Source: Chlorocebus sabaeus (taxonomy: Eukaryota > Chordata > Mammalia > Primates > Cercopithecidae). From it: DNA of 64,000 nucleotides. The DNA is taken from assembly GCF_047675955.1 (NCBI RefSeq), contig NC_132927.1, positions 62,725,702 through 62,789,701 on the forward strand. The letters run 5' to 3'. The notes below the pieces were generated by a model. The model ran no database searches. It saw nothing but the letters and a program-made list of their open reading frames with translations, and was not told the DNA's origin. A program made the translations under genes and the position numbers. This document shows, piece after piece, positions 51,726-63,580 of the stretch (positions are counted from its first letter, which is position 1; each line of letters opens with the position of its first letter).

Positions 51726-52714
51726 CATCTTTCCTCTCTATCTCACTGTCTTTTGGATATTTTATGTGCACACTGATGTTTGGATTGCATATGTGTTCAT
51801 GTTAACTATATTTTCTGTGCAATTTGAGCCCCAAATATTTTTAATTCAATTCTTTTCTATAAATAGTTGAAAATGCTTAGGCTTTCCTCCTTCGTTGGTA
51901 GGATTATAGAACTAATTAGGAAAGGCCAGGGGTTCAGGTCATAGTAGGCTTTGCTCCTGCAGAATCATAAACTTCTCCCCCAACCTTGTACATCATTGTC
52001 CATGTTCTGCGAGGAAGTTAGACAAGAAGGGAAGGCCAAACCAAAGCCAATCGTTGCAATGTTAAAAAACAGGTGGAAGTTTCTATCATGCTGAAAGTAT
52101 GTTTAGTAGTATCAACAGCTCTGAGGAACAAAAACATTTATCATTTACAGAAATCCTTACCTCTAAGAATACATTAAGTGGTGTTTTTCTTTACAAGTGA
52201 TTGGTCTCAGCATATCCTTAGATATTTCTCACTTTGCCAAATTATTTCCTCCAATATGTTACACAATTTTGTAAAAACTCGCTCATTGCATTCAGCTATT
52301 TTGTCTACACTCTAGGAAGTGAAAGGGAATCACATTGGTGTTTGATTTAAATAAAATGTTTTTGGAATAAAATTAGAAGAACAAGTTTCTTTTTGTCACC
52401 TTATATTTGTTGAATAAAGTGGCAATGCTCTTTATTTTACTTATGTAGGTGCGGTCTAAATGTTCTATTCATTTGCTTTTATTTAAAAGTCATTTGTCCC
52501 CCATTAATTGAGAATAATTTGGGCTGTATATGAAATAATTATCACAGATTGACATTTTCAGAATTTCTAACAGCAGGATCTTCAGAAATAATTTGGCAAA
52601 ATGCAATTAAGAACTCAGTTAGTTTTTGTTGTTTCTATTTTTGTAGTCATTAAAGATCCCTAAGACTACTGAAAAGATGATATCACTTAATAACTACGGA
52701 CAAAAAAAAAACAA
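51726..52714. other. No gene seen; unassigned sequence
   Basis: Nothing recognisable. Confidence 0.5.
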
Positions 52715-52925
52715 TGACTTGGAGTCAGACAAATCTGGCTTTTAATTCTTGCCTCTCCAGTTAGTAAGGATGAAGTCTGAGGCAAATTATTTCACCTCCC
52801 TAATCACACGTCAGCACTTGTTGAATGGGGATGGTGCTCTTATTTTATGTCTGCTGTAAGGATTACATAAGATAATGCAAGGAAAGGGCTAAGCAAAATA
52901 AATTAAGCAATCAATATACATTTCT
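52715..52925 (+). mobile_element. MIR SINE
   Basis: GACTTGGAGTCAGACAAATC, CTGGCTTTTAATTCTTGCC, GTTGAATGGGGATGGTGCTC, GTAAGGATTACATAAGATAA in MIR order. Confidence 0.78.
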
Positions 52926-54994
52926 TATAATAATAGTACAATTTTCTCTGGTTAGGTGACTTTTGGGGATGGGATAAGAAAGATTTGTGTTTGTTGCATT
53001 AATATACAGCTACTGGCTCCATGATCTTGATGATGACTATGCTGGTGGGATAAACCCCTCTGTCACATCATTATGCTTTAGTTTTCAGTTTTCTTTTCTG
53101 TCTCTCAAGGTTATCATCTATTATCTATTTATTGCTGATGTCATTGTGATAATTACATGTTTTGCTCTTCTAATATTTCTGCTTACTCATGATAAATACG
53201 AGAATATCAACATACAAAACTAATGACAACAAGAAACAGAATTAAATACAGCATGTAGGAGACAGAAAATAAAATTTCTGTCTTCTGTTTTAAGGTAAGT
53301 CATTGAGTTGTTACTTGAAAGTAGACGTTCTTTGAGGAGACTCAATAGGAAGCTATGTTTCAAAAATGCTATCCTCACGTGAGATCAGTTTTTAAGCTTA
53401 CAAAAGCAGTTTTGTAACTTCCATAGTTTGTATGTTTTTTCAAAATAACTGCATTGACTGGGGCTTCACTTGTTTCCTGTGACACTTTCTTTCCCCAGAG
53501 TAATACGGAAGCAGTTACATTATACAATAGAAGCTTAAGTGTAGAGTAAAACTGTTACGTTCAGAGTACCAGAGAAGAAGGACACCAAACTAACAAAATT
53601 ATTTTGTTTTTCCTAAGAGATTTACTACACATTTCTAAGAATAGGAGTAGTAAAGCATGAAAACAAAGTGTTTGTTCCAACTTGAGAGACTTGAATGATA
53701 ATATCGTAATAGCATTTTAATTTATATTAGATCTATTTATTATAAAAATGAGTACATACTTATGATTATTTAAAATCATTGAGTATAAGTGAAGCATGTA
53801 TGTCATGATAATGGTACATGTTAATTGGGAGTGGGGAAGAGTATTGTTGCAATACAAAAAGATTAAGAAGATCCAAATATTTTATACAGCAGGTTATAAC
53901 CAAAGGCTATTAAACAAATGGTATCTTTTTTCTATATCTAAAATGACTGACCTAAAATATTTCAGTGAACCGAAAGTGCATTGTCTCATTTTTAAATTAG
54001 TGGACCATTTGAAAAACATATATAGAGATTCCTTGCTACCAACCTGATTTGATCTCTTTCACTTATTTCTATTTAAGTAATCTTTTAACTAACAAATGTC
54101 CCTAAGATTCAGCTTAAATGAGGCTGAAATCATAATAATTGTATGATTATATGATGGCCATAATAGAAAATATTTTGTAATAACATAATACTCTCTGATA
54201 TCCGTAATAAAGTACAATAGTAAATAATTTTGAGCTCTTACTAGAACTCAGGGGTTGTTCTATGAACACTTAAGGTGTCATCTGATTTAATTTCATGGTA
54301 TAAATATGAACATAATCCCACGAAACACTGTATTTTGTAGAAAGCCTTCACCTTTAGTTTTTCTTTTTAATAGATTTATTGGAATATATCACCGACCATA
54401 TGATTCATCCATTTAAAGTGGTCGCTATTTTAGATAGGAAAGTCAGGGAAGATTTTTATACAGAAGAGTCATGTGAGAAGAGCTCAGTATATAAGAAAGG
54501 TATATTTATGATATAATAGTGAGTATATCTTTGAGAAGGCATTCTCAGCAGAGTGAACAGAAAGCCTAAAGTTTTGGCTTGGGTGGGAAGAAGATATAAA
54601 GGAAATTTTATTTTTAAAATTTTAATTATATGAGTTGATTTTGGAGGATTTTGAATATGGCTAGCTTATATTTCAAAACAGTAACTGGATTGTTAGGTAG
54701 AGGATAGAATAAAGAGAAAAGACCAACTGGATGGTTTTTGCAGTGGCCAGGGCCAGACATAGTGGTGGCTTGTAGAAGGTTTAGGAACACTGGAAGTGTG
54801 AAGGAAGGCCAGATTGGTGTCATGTATTAGTCCTCAGTTGCATCTTAATTTTGCATCCATTAGTAATTTCTGACCTGGCACATGTAATTTATATCAGCCC
54901 TGTGGGGTTGGTCAGAGCCACGGACTCTGAGTCACGGATGTCTCCCTGACTTGGCTGTCTTGCCCATTTCTTACACATGTTGTTTACTATGGAA
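52926..54994. other. No gene seen; unassigned sequence
   Basis: Nothing secure. A weak reversed L2-like patch (GGAAAGTCAGGGAAGATTTT) occurs near 54435. Confidence 0.5.
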
Positions 54995-55180
54995 CCATAA
55001 TTTTCAAACATTATCATGCATCAGAATCCAATGTGGCACTTGGTAAAATACAAGCTGCTGGGTCCCTCCCTCAGAGATACTAATTCAGCAGGTCTTAGGC
55101 ACAGCCCAATAATTTGCATTAAGAAATTTCCAGCTTATGATGATGCTACTGGTCTGCAGACTAGGCTTTGAGAATCACTC
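54995..55180 (+). mobile_element. hAT MITE (MER5B/MER3-like)
   Basis: CCATAATTTTCAAACATTAT at the left, GCTGCTGGGTCCCTCCCTCA in the body, TGATGATGCTACTGGTCTGC near the right, GCTTTGAGAATCACT at the end. Same family type as 46674. Confidence 0.68.
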
Positions 55181-55187
55181 ATCTGGA

Positions 55188-55380
55188 CCGTGGATTAGCA
55201 AACTTATTCTATAAAGAGCCATATAGCAAACTATTTTAGCTTTGTGAATCATAGAGTTTCTGTTGCAACTATTCAACTCTACTGTTGTTACTTGAGATCA
55301 GCCATAGACAAAATGTAAATAGATGAGCATGGTTGTGTTCCAAAAAATGTTTTATGTAGTAGGTGCCATGCTGACCCTTG
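55188..55380 (+). mobile_element. MER5A (hAT-Charlie MITE), complete
   Basis: 193 bp: CCGTGGATTAGCAAACTTAT, TTGTGAATCATAGAGTTTCT, TTGCAACTATTCAACTCTAC, AGCATGGTTGTGTTCC, then a decayed end. Target-like flanks are ATCTGGA and CTCTAGA. It follows the other MITE after 7 bp. Confidence 0.88.
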
Positions 55381-56872
55381 CTCTAGAACATTTATTCTAG
55401 TCCTAGCTATCTCTCCAGCTGCTGAATATTCTTAGATATGTACATGTATGTGTATATCAGAAAATATTATATGTATCGGTATACCATCCTGTTCTTTAAT
55501 ATCTCAATGTTTCTCTAGTTTATTTTTTGATATCTTGCCAGTGATATAAAAATTCACATTTTTAGTATTATATTATGGAAATGTAATTGTATATTAAGTC
55601 CCCAATATTTCATTTGAAAAGTCGGAAGGCTTAGAGAAGTTATTTTAGGAATTATGTGTTAATTCCTAAACACATTATCAAAGTTATTTTTTCTGTAATA
55701 ACAATTTTCTATTATAATCAGCTTTCTTATTTTAATAATAAGTCCATTATAATATGCCACAAGAAAAGACTGGGGAGGGGAGAACTAAATTAAATAAAAC
55801 TAATATATTATCATTTTGCAGACTTATGAATGTAATGTATATATAATGACATAAATAATACGAAATTTACTGAAAGAGTGTGACCTCTTGGTTTTTCAGA
55901 AATATTTTTAAGAATGAAAAGAAAATCACTACCTACAGTTTTCAATAGACTAACCATAGTTTGGCAGTTTTGTATTTGTTTATATACTTACAAAACATAA
56001 TATGTCAATTACTTCCTTGTCTCAAAGTAACACATGAAACTAAAATAGTAAGGTGGGGGCACTTCTCAGGAACATTAATTAAACAAACAATGCCGTATTA
56101 TACATAGTTGACATTTGCTTGGCATCATATCCTGTTTTGTAAAATGAAAGTACCATTACTGTTTTTCCCCTTACATTTTAGGGTGTGAATATTTAGGCTT
56201 GCTCACTTACTTTGCAGATACCTTTTGTGTAGCTACAAGTGTAAGACCACACTCATATTTCTTCAAGTTGAAAAACTTGTGAATCCAGGATTCTCTCTTT
56301 ATAAAATAGAAAACTGTACTTGTTAAATAAGTAGAAGAGGGATTTCATATTCCAGGAAGGAGTTTAAAAGAAAGATCTTCTTAGACTCTAGCAATTCATT
56401 GATTCTTTCATCCATTTAACACCTATTTATTGAGCAAGTAAGGAGGTGTTTTTTTTTTTTTTTTTTTAAATCAAATTGGGACATTTAAAAGAGGAAGTGA
56501 GTCACTATTAAAAACCGGAGACACTGTGTGTTTCTAGGCACTTCAGTGATAAAATGCTTGTTTGGAGGGACCAAGCTAAAATTCAGATTCACTGGCTTTT
56601 AACATTATTCCAATGTTTGTTAAAACTACATCTATTTCAATATTACATTATGTGTAGACTCATACATCATTAAAGTGCAATATTTCCCTTTACAAAACGA
56701 AATAAAGAGATTTATTTCATGTTGACCTTGCTCTAACAGAACTCGAGTATTTTCTGAGAAGTAAAATATCTTTTCAAGTCGTTATTACAAGTGGAAAATA
56801 AAAAGTGTGTAACTAGCTACTTTAATTGTTATATAAATTCTAAGTCAAAATCTATACCATTGTATATGTAAT
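55381..56872. other. No gene seen; AT-rich, one T tract
   Basis: A T run lies at about 56450-56467, just after an L2-like phrase (CATTTAACACCTATTTATTG) near 56410. No gene seen. Confidence 0.55.
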
Positions 56873-56911
56873 TATATACATACACACGTGCGCGTGCACA
56901 CGTACACACAC
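56873..56911. repeat. 39-nt alternating purine-pyrimidine tract (Z-DNA prone)
   Basis: Perfect R/Y alternation for 39 nt, made of TA, CA and CG steps, including ACGTGCGCGTGCACACGT in the middle. Confidence 0.97.
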
Positions 56912-56944
56912 TTCTTCCGTTGACCTTTTAATCTAATCTTTTAG

Positions 56945-57229
<285 letters not shown>

Positions 57230-58569
57230 GGATCATTGTTACATTTTAGGTCTTCAGCAAATATTAACCTACATGACTACAATTTTAATAAATATATTGA
57301 ACAAGTGCAACAAGTGTGGTGTCCCTTTTGAATAAGACAGACAACAATGGAACCACCTGGAAACTCTGGCAATATGAGGTGATGACACATAAATCATTGA
57401 ATTTAGAAAGAAGTAAATATCAAATACATTGACCTCAGTCCTGCTAAAGGAAAGAATATTTTTCACAATGTTCCTCTTGTTGCTTTAATGACTCTGGTTT
57501 ACGTGCCTTCTAGGATTACACCCAAGTCCTCTCACTTTGCTAAATATTTCTTTACGAGTTTGAACTCAGCAGTGACCTAATCCCACTGGTGAGTGATGGC
57601 AGCTAATGGGTTTATCTGAGGTGAATAAAGATAAATTAAGCAGCTTTCAATCACACATCTGACATGGGTGAAAGAATAAGGACAAACAAGGATATATAGT
57701 CACAAGTTTTTACAAAATTTAATGTCATCTTTTTTTTCCCCCAAAAGATGAGCAGCTTTGAAGAAGACTAAACGGAATATAATTCATTCAATGTGTGCTA
57801 TTCAATGAGCTCCGGAGTCACGTCGTCTGCTCTTTCCAAGTCAGTAAGACTAAGAAGCAAACAGTTCTAAAGAGTCTGGCATCCCTAAAGTGTTTTTAGG
57901 AAGTGGATATCCCTGGAATATAATTTTCTTCCTATCCTATCAGCCTTTGAAAGGCATACTGTATGAATAGTCAATCAGATGAAGTACATATTAAGTTAAA
58001 AGTACTTTGGAAAGTATTATGTAGAATATGAAACCAATTTTATGAAAGAGATGTTATCTTTTGTAATATATATAGTCTAAATATATATTTATATGTAAAT
58101 ATACATATATCTTTATTATATCTATCTTTTTTCTAAATAGACATTTTTAGACAAACAGATAACAGCAACGTTGAGAGAGAAAAATCTAGAAAAATATGGA
58201 GGAATAGGGAGCTATCATCTCTGGGACAATGACATTATGGGTGATTTCATTTTTAATTGTAGTCAGTGCAATTAACTGCAGTTCATTTTTATACAATAAA
58301 CATATTTCAGTTTCATAATTAAAAACAAATTGAATTCCTTCCCAGGAGTATCAACTTGTGACTGTATACTACACTAGCCGAACTCCCAGAATTTAGACAA
58401 TGAGGTGAAGTTTTGAAGTCAAAGCACCATTATAGAGCTTGAATTTGGCATTCAGGATAAATTGATAAATAATAGATTCTTTAATTATTAACCAATTTTG
58501 CCCTGAGAAATAAGGGAATTGGAACAGATGAATTCTACAACACTCATTCATTACAACCTACATATATAT

Positions 58570-58570
<1 letters not shown>
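57230..58570. other. No gene seen; unassigned sequence
   Basis: Nothing recognisable beyond short TA-rich runs near 58075-58130. Confidence 0.5.
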
Positions 58571-58609
<39 letters not shown>

Positions 58610-58860
58610 GTCAAGGACCATACCCAATGCCATTCCTTCATGAATAGATTATTTATCTTCAACTCAAATTGGCCTCCTATCATTTCCATACCAGAAGCAT
58701 CTCTTGTAATAACCAGTGAATTAGAAATACATAACCTACTTATATATGTATGTGTATATATATATGAGTACATATATACGAGCATATATATATATATATA
58801 TGAGTAGGGTACACATAAGAGTTCACAATGTTATATATATATATATGAGTAGGTTACACA
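58571..58860 (+). repeat. Tandem duplication, unit 1 (with CA microsatellite)
   Basis: Pure (CA)n at 58571-58604, then about 110 bp that recurs at 58900-59006 at a constant offset of 290 bp. The unit ends with TA-rich sequence containing ATATATGAGTAGG twice (about 58795 and 58840). Confidence 0.9.
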
Positions 58861-59006
58861 CACACATACATTCACACACACACACACGCACACAAACATG
58901 TCAAGGGCCAGTTCCAATCCCACTTCTTCATGAATAGATTCTTTACCTTCAACTCAAATTGACCTCCTATCATTTCTACACATGAAGCATCTCTTCCTGT
59001 ATTATG
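58861..59006 (+). repeat. Tandem duplication, unit 2 (with degraded CA repeat)
   Basis: Interrupted CA repeat (58861-58895) then TCAAGGGCCA and about 95 bp matching unit 1 at roughly 88%, e.g. CTTCATGAATAGATT and CTTCAACTCAAATTG in both. Confidence 0.9.
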
Positions 59007-59354
59007 TGACTGTCAGTGTCCTTGTTCACAGGTGTATCTTATCCCTTCCAGGGGACTACAAACTCACTGAGAACAGAGCCTATTTTTGAATAATTTTTGT
59101 GTTATAATGTAGTGTTTTTCATATAATAAGCTTTGATATCTATGGAAGACAGCAGCATTTAAAAGACAGTAGAAATCAAGATATGGTCTTAACTTGTTTT
59201 GGTCCAATTAGTAGCCCGATACTAATTAGCAGAGTAACCTTGAACTGTTTCCTGAAACTTTCTGTACATCAGTTTCTTCATTTGTAAATGAATATAGCAG
59301 GTTGCTTTTTTCCTGTTATTTTGTTTTGTCGTTGCTTTTTTGGGAGGAGGGGTT

Positions 59355-59570
59355 ATATTCCACATGCCAGGCACTATGTGTTTTCCATGTGCTCATCCTT
59401 TGAATCCGCAGAAAAATCCTATAAGGCAGATGTTATTATTATTTCCATTTTTCAAGTGAGGCAACTGAGGCTAAGAGAGGTGTGATGTTGTGATCAGCCT
59501 CACCCCTAACAGGGAGTAAAGCTAGGACTCAGGCCCAGAAATCTATTTCCATAATCCACACTAGAACCTC
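59355..59570 (-). mobile_element. MIR SINE
   Basis: Reversed MIR: ACATGCCAGGCACTATGTGT, AAAATCCTATAAGGCAGATG, TTTTCAAGTGAGGCAACTGA, AAAGCTAGGACTCAGGC. Confidence 0.85.
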
Positions 59571-59829
59571 CCCACTGTGTTGCCTGACACAGAGTAAGTT
59601 CACGATACACATTGGCTACTGCTAGTCTTGATTCCATCAGAGGATTAATTTCACCCCCTAAATTTCTTTAATTGAATTTGAATTCCTTTAGGCAAGTTAC
59701 TCACTGTCCAGTGTGTTGCATCCCTCCCGCTCTCAATTGCCTTACACTTATTTACCTGACTTCCTGGGCCCTGAAAACATCCCTCCATTTGTTTTTGTTA
59801 GTGTTGTTTTACAATTAGGTTTAGATTAT

Positions 59830-60060
59830 GCATGTTTGGATAGAATACCACGGAAGGAAGAAAGTGATCTGGTATTTTCATTGCATCCTATCACCTGGAA
59901 GACGATATTGATTTGCCCCATTTCCAAGGATGTTAACTTTGATCACCTAATTAAGAAGGTATCTTCCAGGTTTCTCTAATATAAAATTACTATTTTACCT
60001 TTTGCAATTAATAAGTTTATTCTTTGGAGAGGAATTTGAGGATGTGCAAATATCCTTTGA
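59830..60060. mobile_element. L1-like 3' region repeat, piece 1
   Basis: AGAATACCACGGAAGGAAGA, GATGTTAACTTTGATCACCT, CAGGTTTCTCTAATATAAAA and GCAATTAATAAGTTTATTC are in the order of an old dispersed repeat I associate with L1M 3' regions. Subfamily and true strand uncertain. Confidence 0.5.
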
Positions 60061-60149
60061 CACAAAAAAAATTTTAATTAATTAATTTATTTATATTAGC
60101 ATGGAGTTAAAGATTAAGTTACATATAATTCAATACTTACAACCCATTT

Positions 60150-60910
60150 CTACAAGTATTTATTTATCATTCTGAAACTTTTTATTTGGAAAGAACTTTA
60201 GACCTACCGAAAGGTGCTATGTAGTATAGAGTTCCCATATATCCATTCACCAAGCCTCTCCCAGTATTAATATCCTACATTACTATGATACATTTTTCAA
60301 GACTAAGAAATTAACATTGATGCAATATTATCAACTAAACACTGTATTCTGATTTCACCAGTGATTGTCCTTTAAAAAAAAAAAAAACTAATATCTCTTT
60401 TCTATTCCAGAATCCGAACCAGAATAATACTTTTGCATTTATTGAATTTAGTGGTCATGTCTCCTTAGCCTTTTCTTATTTGTGGCAATTTTTCAATCTT
60501 TCCTTTTTTTTTCCGTTACCTTGACACTTCTGAAGAGTCTAGTCAGGTATTTTTTAGAAAATGCCTCAATTTTGGATTGCCTAATGTTATCTTATGACTT
60601 AACTGAGAATCTGGCATTTGCTGAAGAATATCACAGCAGAGAAATGTTCTCAGTGAGTAAAATTAGCAGGTACATGATATCAACATGGCTTATGAGCAAT
60701 GTTAGCCTTGGTCACATGGATTAGCTGGTTTCTACTAGGTTTCTCTAAATCAAGTTACTTTTTAAAAATTCCCCATTCTCCATTTATTAAGATTGAGAAA
60801 GTTCATTCCACACTCAAGGGGAAGAAACTTGCTCTACCTTCTGAAGGGCAGAGTATCAAAGAATATGTAGACAATTGCAACTTGGTTTTAAATATGCAGA
60901 AAAAATTCTT
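60150..60910. mobile_element. L1-like 3' region repeat, piece 2
   Basis: Same repeat, starting further upstream in it: TAGAGTTCCCATATATCCAT, TTAACATTGATGCAATATTA, GTGGTCATGTCTCCTTAGCC, ACCTTGACACTTCTGAAGAG, ATGATATCAACATGGCTTA. Its part 60650-60780 covers the same content as 59880-60000. Confidence 0.55.
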
Positions 60911-61247
60911 TCTCTAAATGAGTCCTTTTACTTCTAAGACTCACTACATGATCAATGGCAAGATTTACTCAGTCATTTCCTTTAGGAATCACATATTTTG
61001 ATTATTTTTCTCTCATTTTCCCCTCTAACATCTAATTAGTAAACCAGTCAGGTAATTCTCACTTCTAAAGTAGTTCTTGTCTCCATCATCTTTTATTAAC
61101 TCACACTCCCCTAAAATTATCATACTCCACTGAGCATTCTTTGTAGCACTATGGAAACAGGTACCTTGAGTATGAAAATGCCTATGTATAATTTTAATGC
61201 TTCACATAAATTAAAATTTTTTATAACTGTTGAATTTCTCAGAGCTG
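60911..61247. other. No gene seen
   Basis: Unassigned sequence between the L1-like repeat and an L1 3' end. Confidence 0.5.
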
Positions 61248-61568
61248 TTTTTAACTTTTAAAGTTCGGGGAAACATGTGCAGGTTTGTCACATAGGTCAT
61301 CTTGTGTCATGAGGGTCTCTTGTACAGATTATTTCATTTGCCAAATACTCAGCCTAGTACCCATTAGTTAGTTTCCTTACTCCTTTCCCTCTTCGCAACC
61401 TCCACCCTCTGATAGACCCCAGTGTGTGTTGTTCCCCTCTATGTGCTCACGTGGTTTCATCATTCAGCTCTCATTTATAAGTGAGAACATACAGTATTTG
61501 CTTTTCTGTTTCTGTGTTCGGCCTTTGCTGAGGATAATGGCTTCCAGCTCCATCCAAGTCTCAGAGCC
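61248..61568 (-). mobile_element. L1 3' end, 5'-truncated
   Basis: Reversed L1 3' region: AACTTTTAAAGTTCGGGG, ACATGTGCAGGTTTGTCACA, GTTGTTCCCCTCTATGTGCT, TTTATAAGTGAGAACATACA, ATGGCTTCCAGCTCCATCCA. About 320 bp; more diverged than the copy at 11388. Confidence 0.9.
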
Positions 61569-61584
61569 CTTAAAAAATAAATGT

Positions 61585-61875
61585 AGGCAGGCATGGTGGC
61601 TCTCACCTATACCCAGCACTTGGGGAGACTGAGGCAGGTGGATTGCTTGAGCCCAGGAGTTCAAGACAAGCCTGGGCAAGATGGTAAAACCCTGTCTCTA
61701 CAAAAAATACAAAAATTAGCCAGGCGTTGTGGCACGTGCCTGTATTCCCAGCCACTCAGGAGGTGAGATGGGAGGATCACTCGAACTCAGGAGGCGGAGG
61801 TTGCAGTGAGGCATGATGATGCCACTGCACTTCAACCTGAGTAACAGAGTGAGACCTGTCTCAAAAAATAAAATA
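61585..61875 (+). mobile_element. AluJ-type
   Basis: GCAGGCATGGTGGCTCTCAC, GGATTGCTTGAGCCCAGGAG, AAGCCTGGGCAAGATGG, ending AGTGAGACCTGTCTC and A-rich. TTGCTTGAGCCCAGGAGTTC is J-type. Confidence 0.9.
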
Positions 61876-63278
61876 ACGAGTAAATGTGTGTTGAAATGGT
61901 CCAAAAAGTGGGCATATACCTAGTGATTTCACACTTAACGTCCCATCTTCCCTTTTTGTTTACATGAAATAACCTTTGAAAAAGTGGTCCAAAGAACTCA
62001 CTTTGTAAATGCTGTACCTTGATAAAATTGATGAATTATAATCTTTTTGTTTGTTTGCTTGTTTTGTTTTTTGTTTGGCTAGCTTTGTTTGTTTTGCCTT
62101 CGATGTGGTTTTGCTTTTCTAAAGTTACTGCACTGGGAAATATATCACCTCTACCCTTCTCTATTTTGGCTTTTGGAAGAACTAATTACTTATCCTACTC
62201 AACTTCTATATCATTTATTTGATATTACTCTTAGAACATTTATGCGTTCCATTATTTAGTAACATATGCCATGTATTATATAGTTATATAATCTTTGCAA
62301 TTATCAATTTCTTAATAATAGAATTTCTTTGACCTGATTTGTTATCTTTAGGCTGTGTTTAGGAGGCATTCCTTCCTGGTTTGTTGGTGACTGAATGACT
62401 CATATCTTGCTCTAGATAAGACAGTGAGCTCCTTTAGAGCAAGGCCTGGACTGAGATTTAGCTGCTCTGATTCTCAGGCTTGTGTTCTCTGGGAGAAATA
62501 AAAGCCATTCCAATTTTAGAAAAAGTATTTCAGTGAGATTTGCTGAAGACCAATTGACCATGGTAATAATTTTAATATGGCCTATTTCAGAAATAATTAA
62601 CACTTCCTAGTGTATGGAAAAATTGTTTTCCAAATTCTGCAAAAACACAAAAGTATATTTATTTCCCAAATTAGTATTCACCTAAAGCCGATTGGAAACC
62701 TCCTGGGAAGGAAAATGAATGTGTGTTTCTCTTCCAAAATACATGAGTAATTTCATGGTAATTTCATTTCTGTTTCAGTGTTCAAGTCATCTTCTTGTTT
62801 GTTTGACCCATTTCAACCACTGCCATTGTTTTTGTCTTCATCGCTGTGTAAAATATACACTTTTAACTATTAAATGAGGAACTCCAGCCAAAGTCCATCT
62901 GGAAGAAAATAAAAATCAATGACGATTATAGCTGCAAAAGAAGCTACAAGTTACCCATGGTTGCAGAAAGTAAATATGTGAGTAGATGTGCAATTTATAT
63001 TCTTAGTAATATTTACAAGAAATTTAAATGTTAAGTACTGATAACGGTGGCATTACGTTATTTTCAAGAACAGATGTTTGTAAATACCAACTCAAAAATT
63101 CACCATATATCAGAGTAATAGACAATGGTAATGTACAAATTTGGAAATCTCTGTGAGAGCTTACCTAACTAGTGCAGAAAGATGGGATATAGCCTAACAC
63201 CCATGGTGTTATTTTTCCATATTCCCAGGAATGAACCAGTGAGAATCAGACTTTTTTGAGTAGAGTTAACAGTGTAGT
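61876..63278. other. No gene seen; (TTTG)n patch
   Basis: A T/G-rich TTTG-type tract lies at 62041-62098. Otherwise unassigned. Confidence 0.55.
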
Positions 63279-63500
63279 GTGCTGGTTCTCAAAGGTGAGC
63301 GCTACAGCACTGCTCCTCCTGGGGACATTTCGCAAGATCAAAGTGTTTTTCATAGTCATCATGATTCAAGTATGTTCCTAGCATTTAATGAGTATAGGCC
63401 ACAAACACTTATTTACTGCAACGCAAGGGACAGTCCAGTACAGTAAATGTATTTTTAGTATTCTGCAGGACATTCAAACATCTGGCCAGATATACCCATT
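63279..63500 (+). mobile_element. MER20-like hAT MITE (diverged)
   Basis: GTGCTGGTTCTCAAAGGTGA, CTCCTGGGGACATTTCGCAA, GAGTATAGGCCACAAACACT and GCAACGCAAGGGACAGTCC follow the same order as 43164-43374. Weak in the middle. Confidence 0.55.
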
Positions 63501-63580
63501 AACAAAACAAACTGTTTTATTATACACATTTAATTATACATGGTAATAACAGTAATTATAATAACTATTAACCACGATAA

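Noticed and set aside
52980..53225. Possible MIR (CTACTGGCTCCATGATCTTG, CTTTAGTTTTCAGTTTTC)
   Set aside because: Order is suggestive but too diverged to call by eye.
54430..54830. Reversed L2-like patch
   Set aside because: Only short phrases match; not enough to place boundaries.
58571..59006. Possible CRISPR-like array (two repeats with spacer)
   Set aside because: Eukaryotic microsatellite-bearing tandem duplication; only two units and no palindromic direct repeats.
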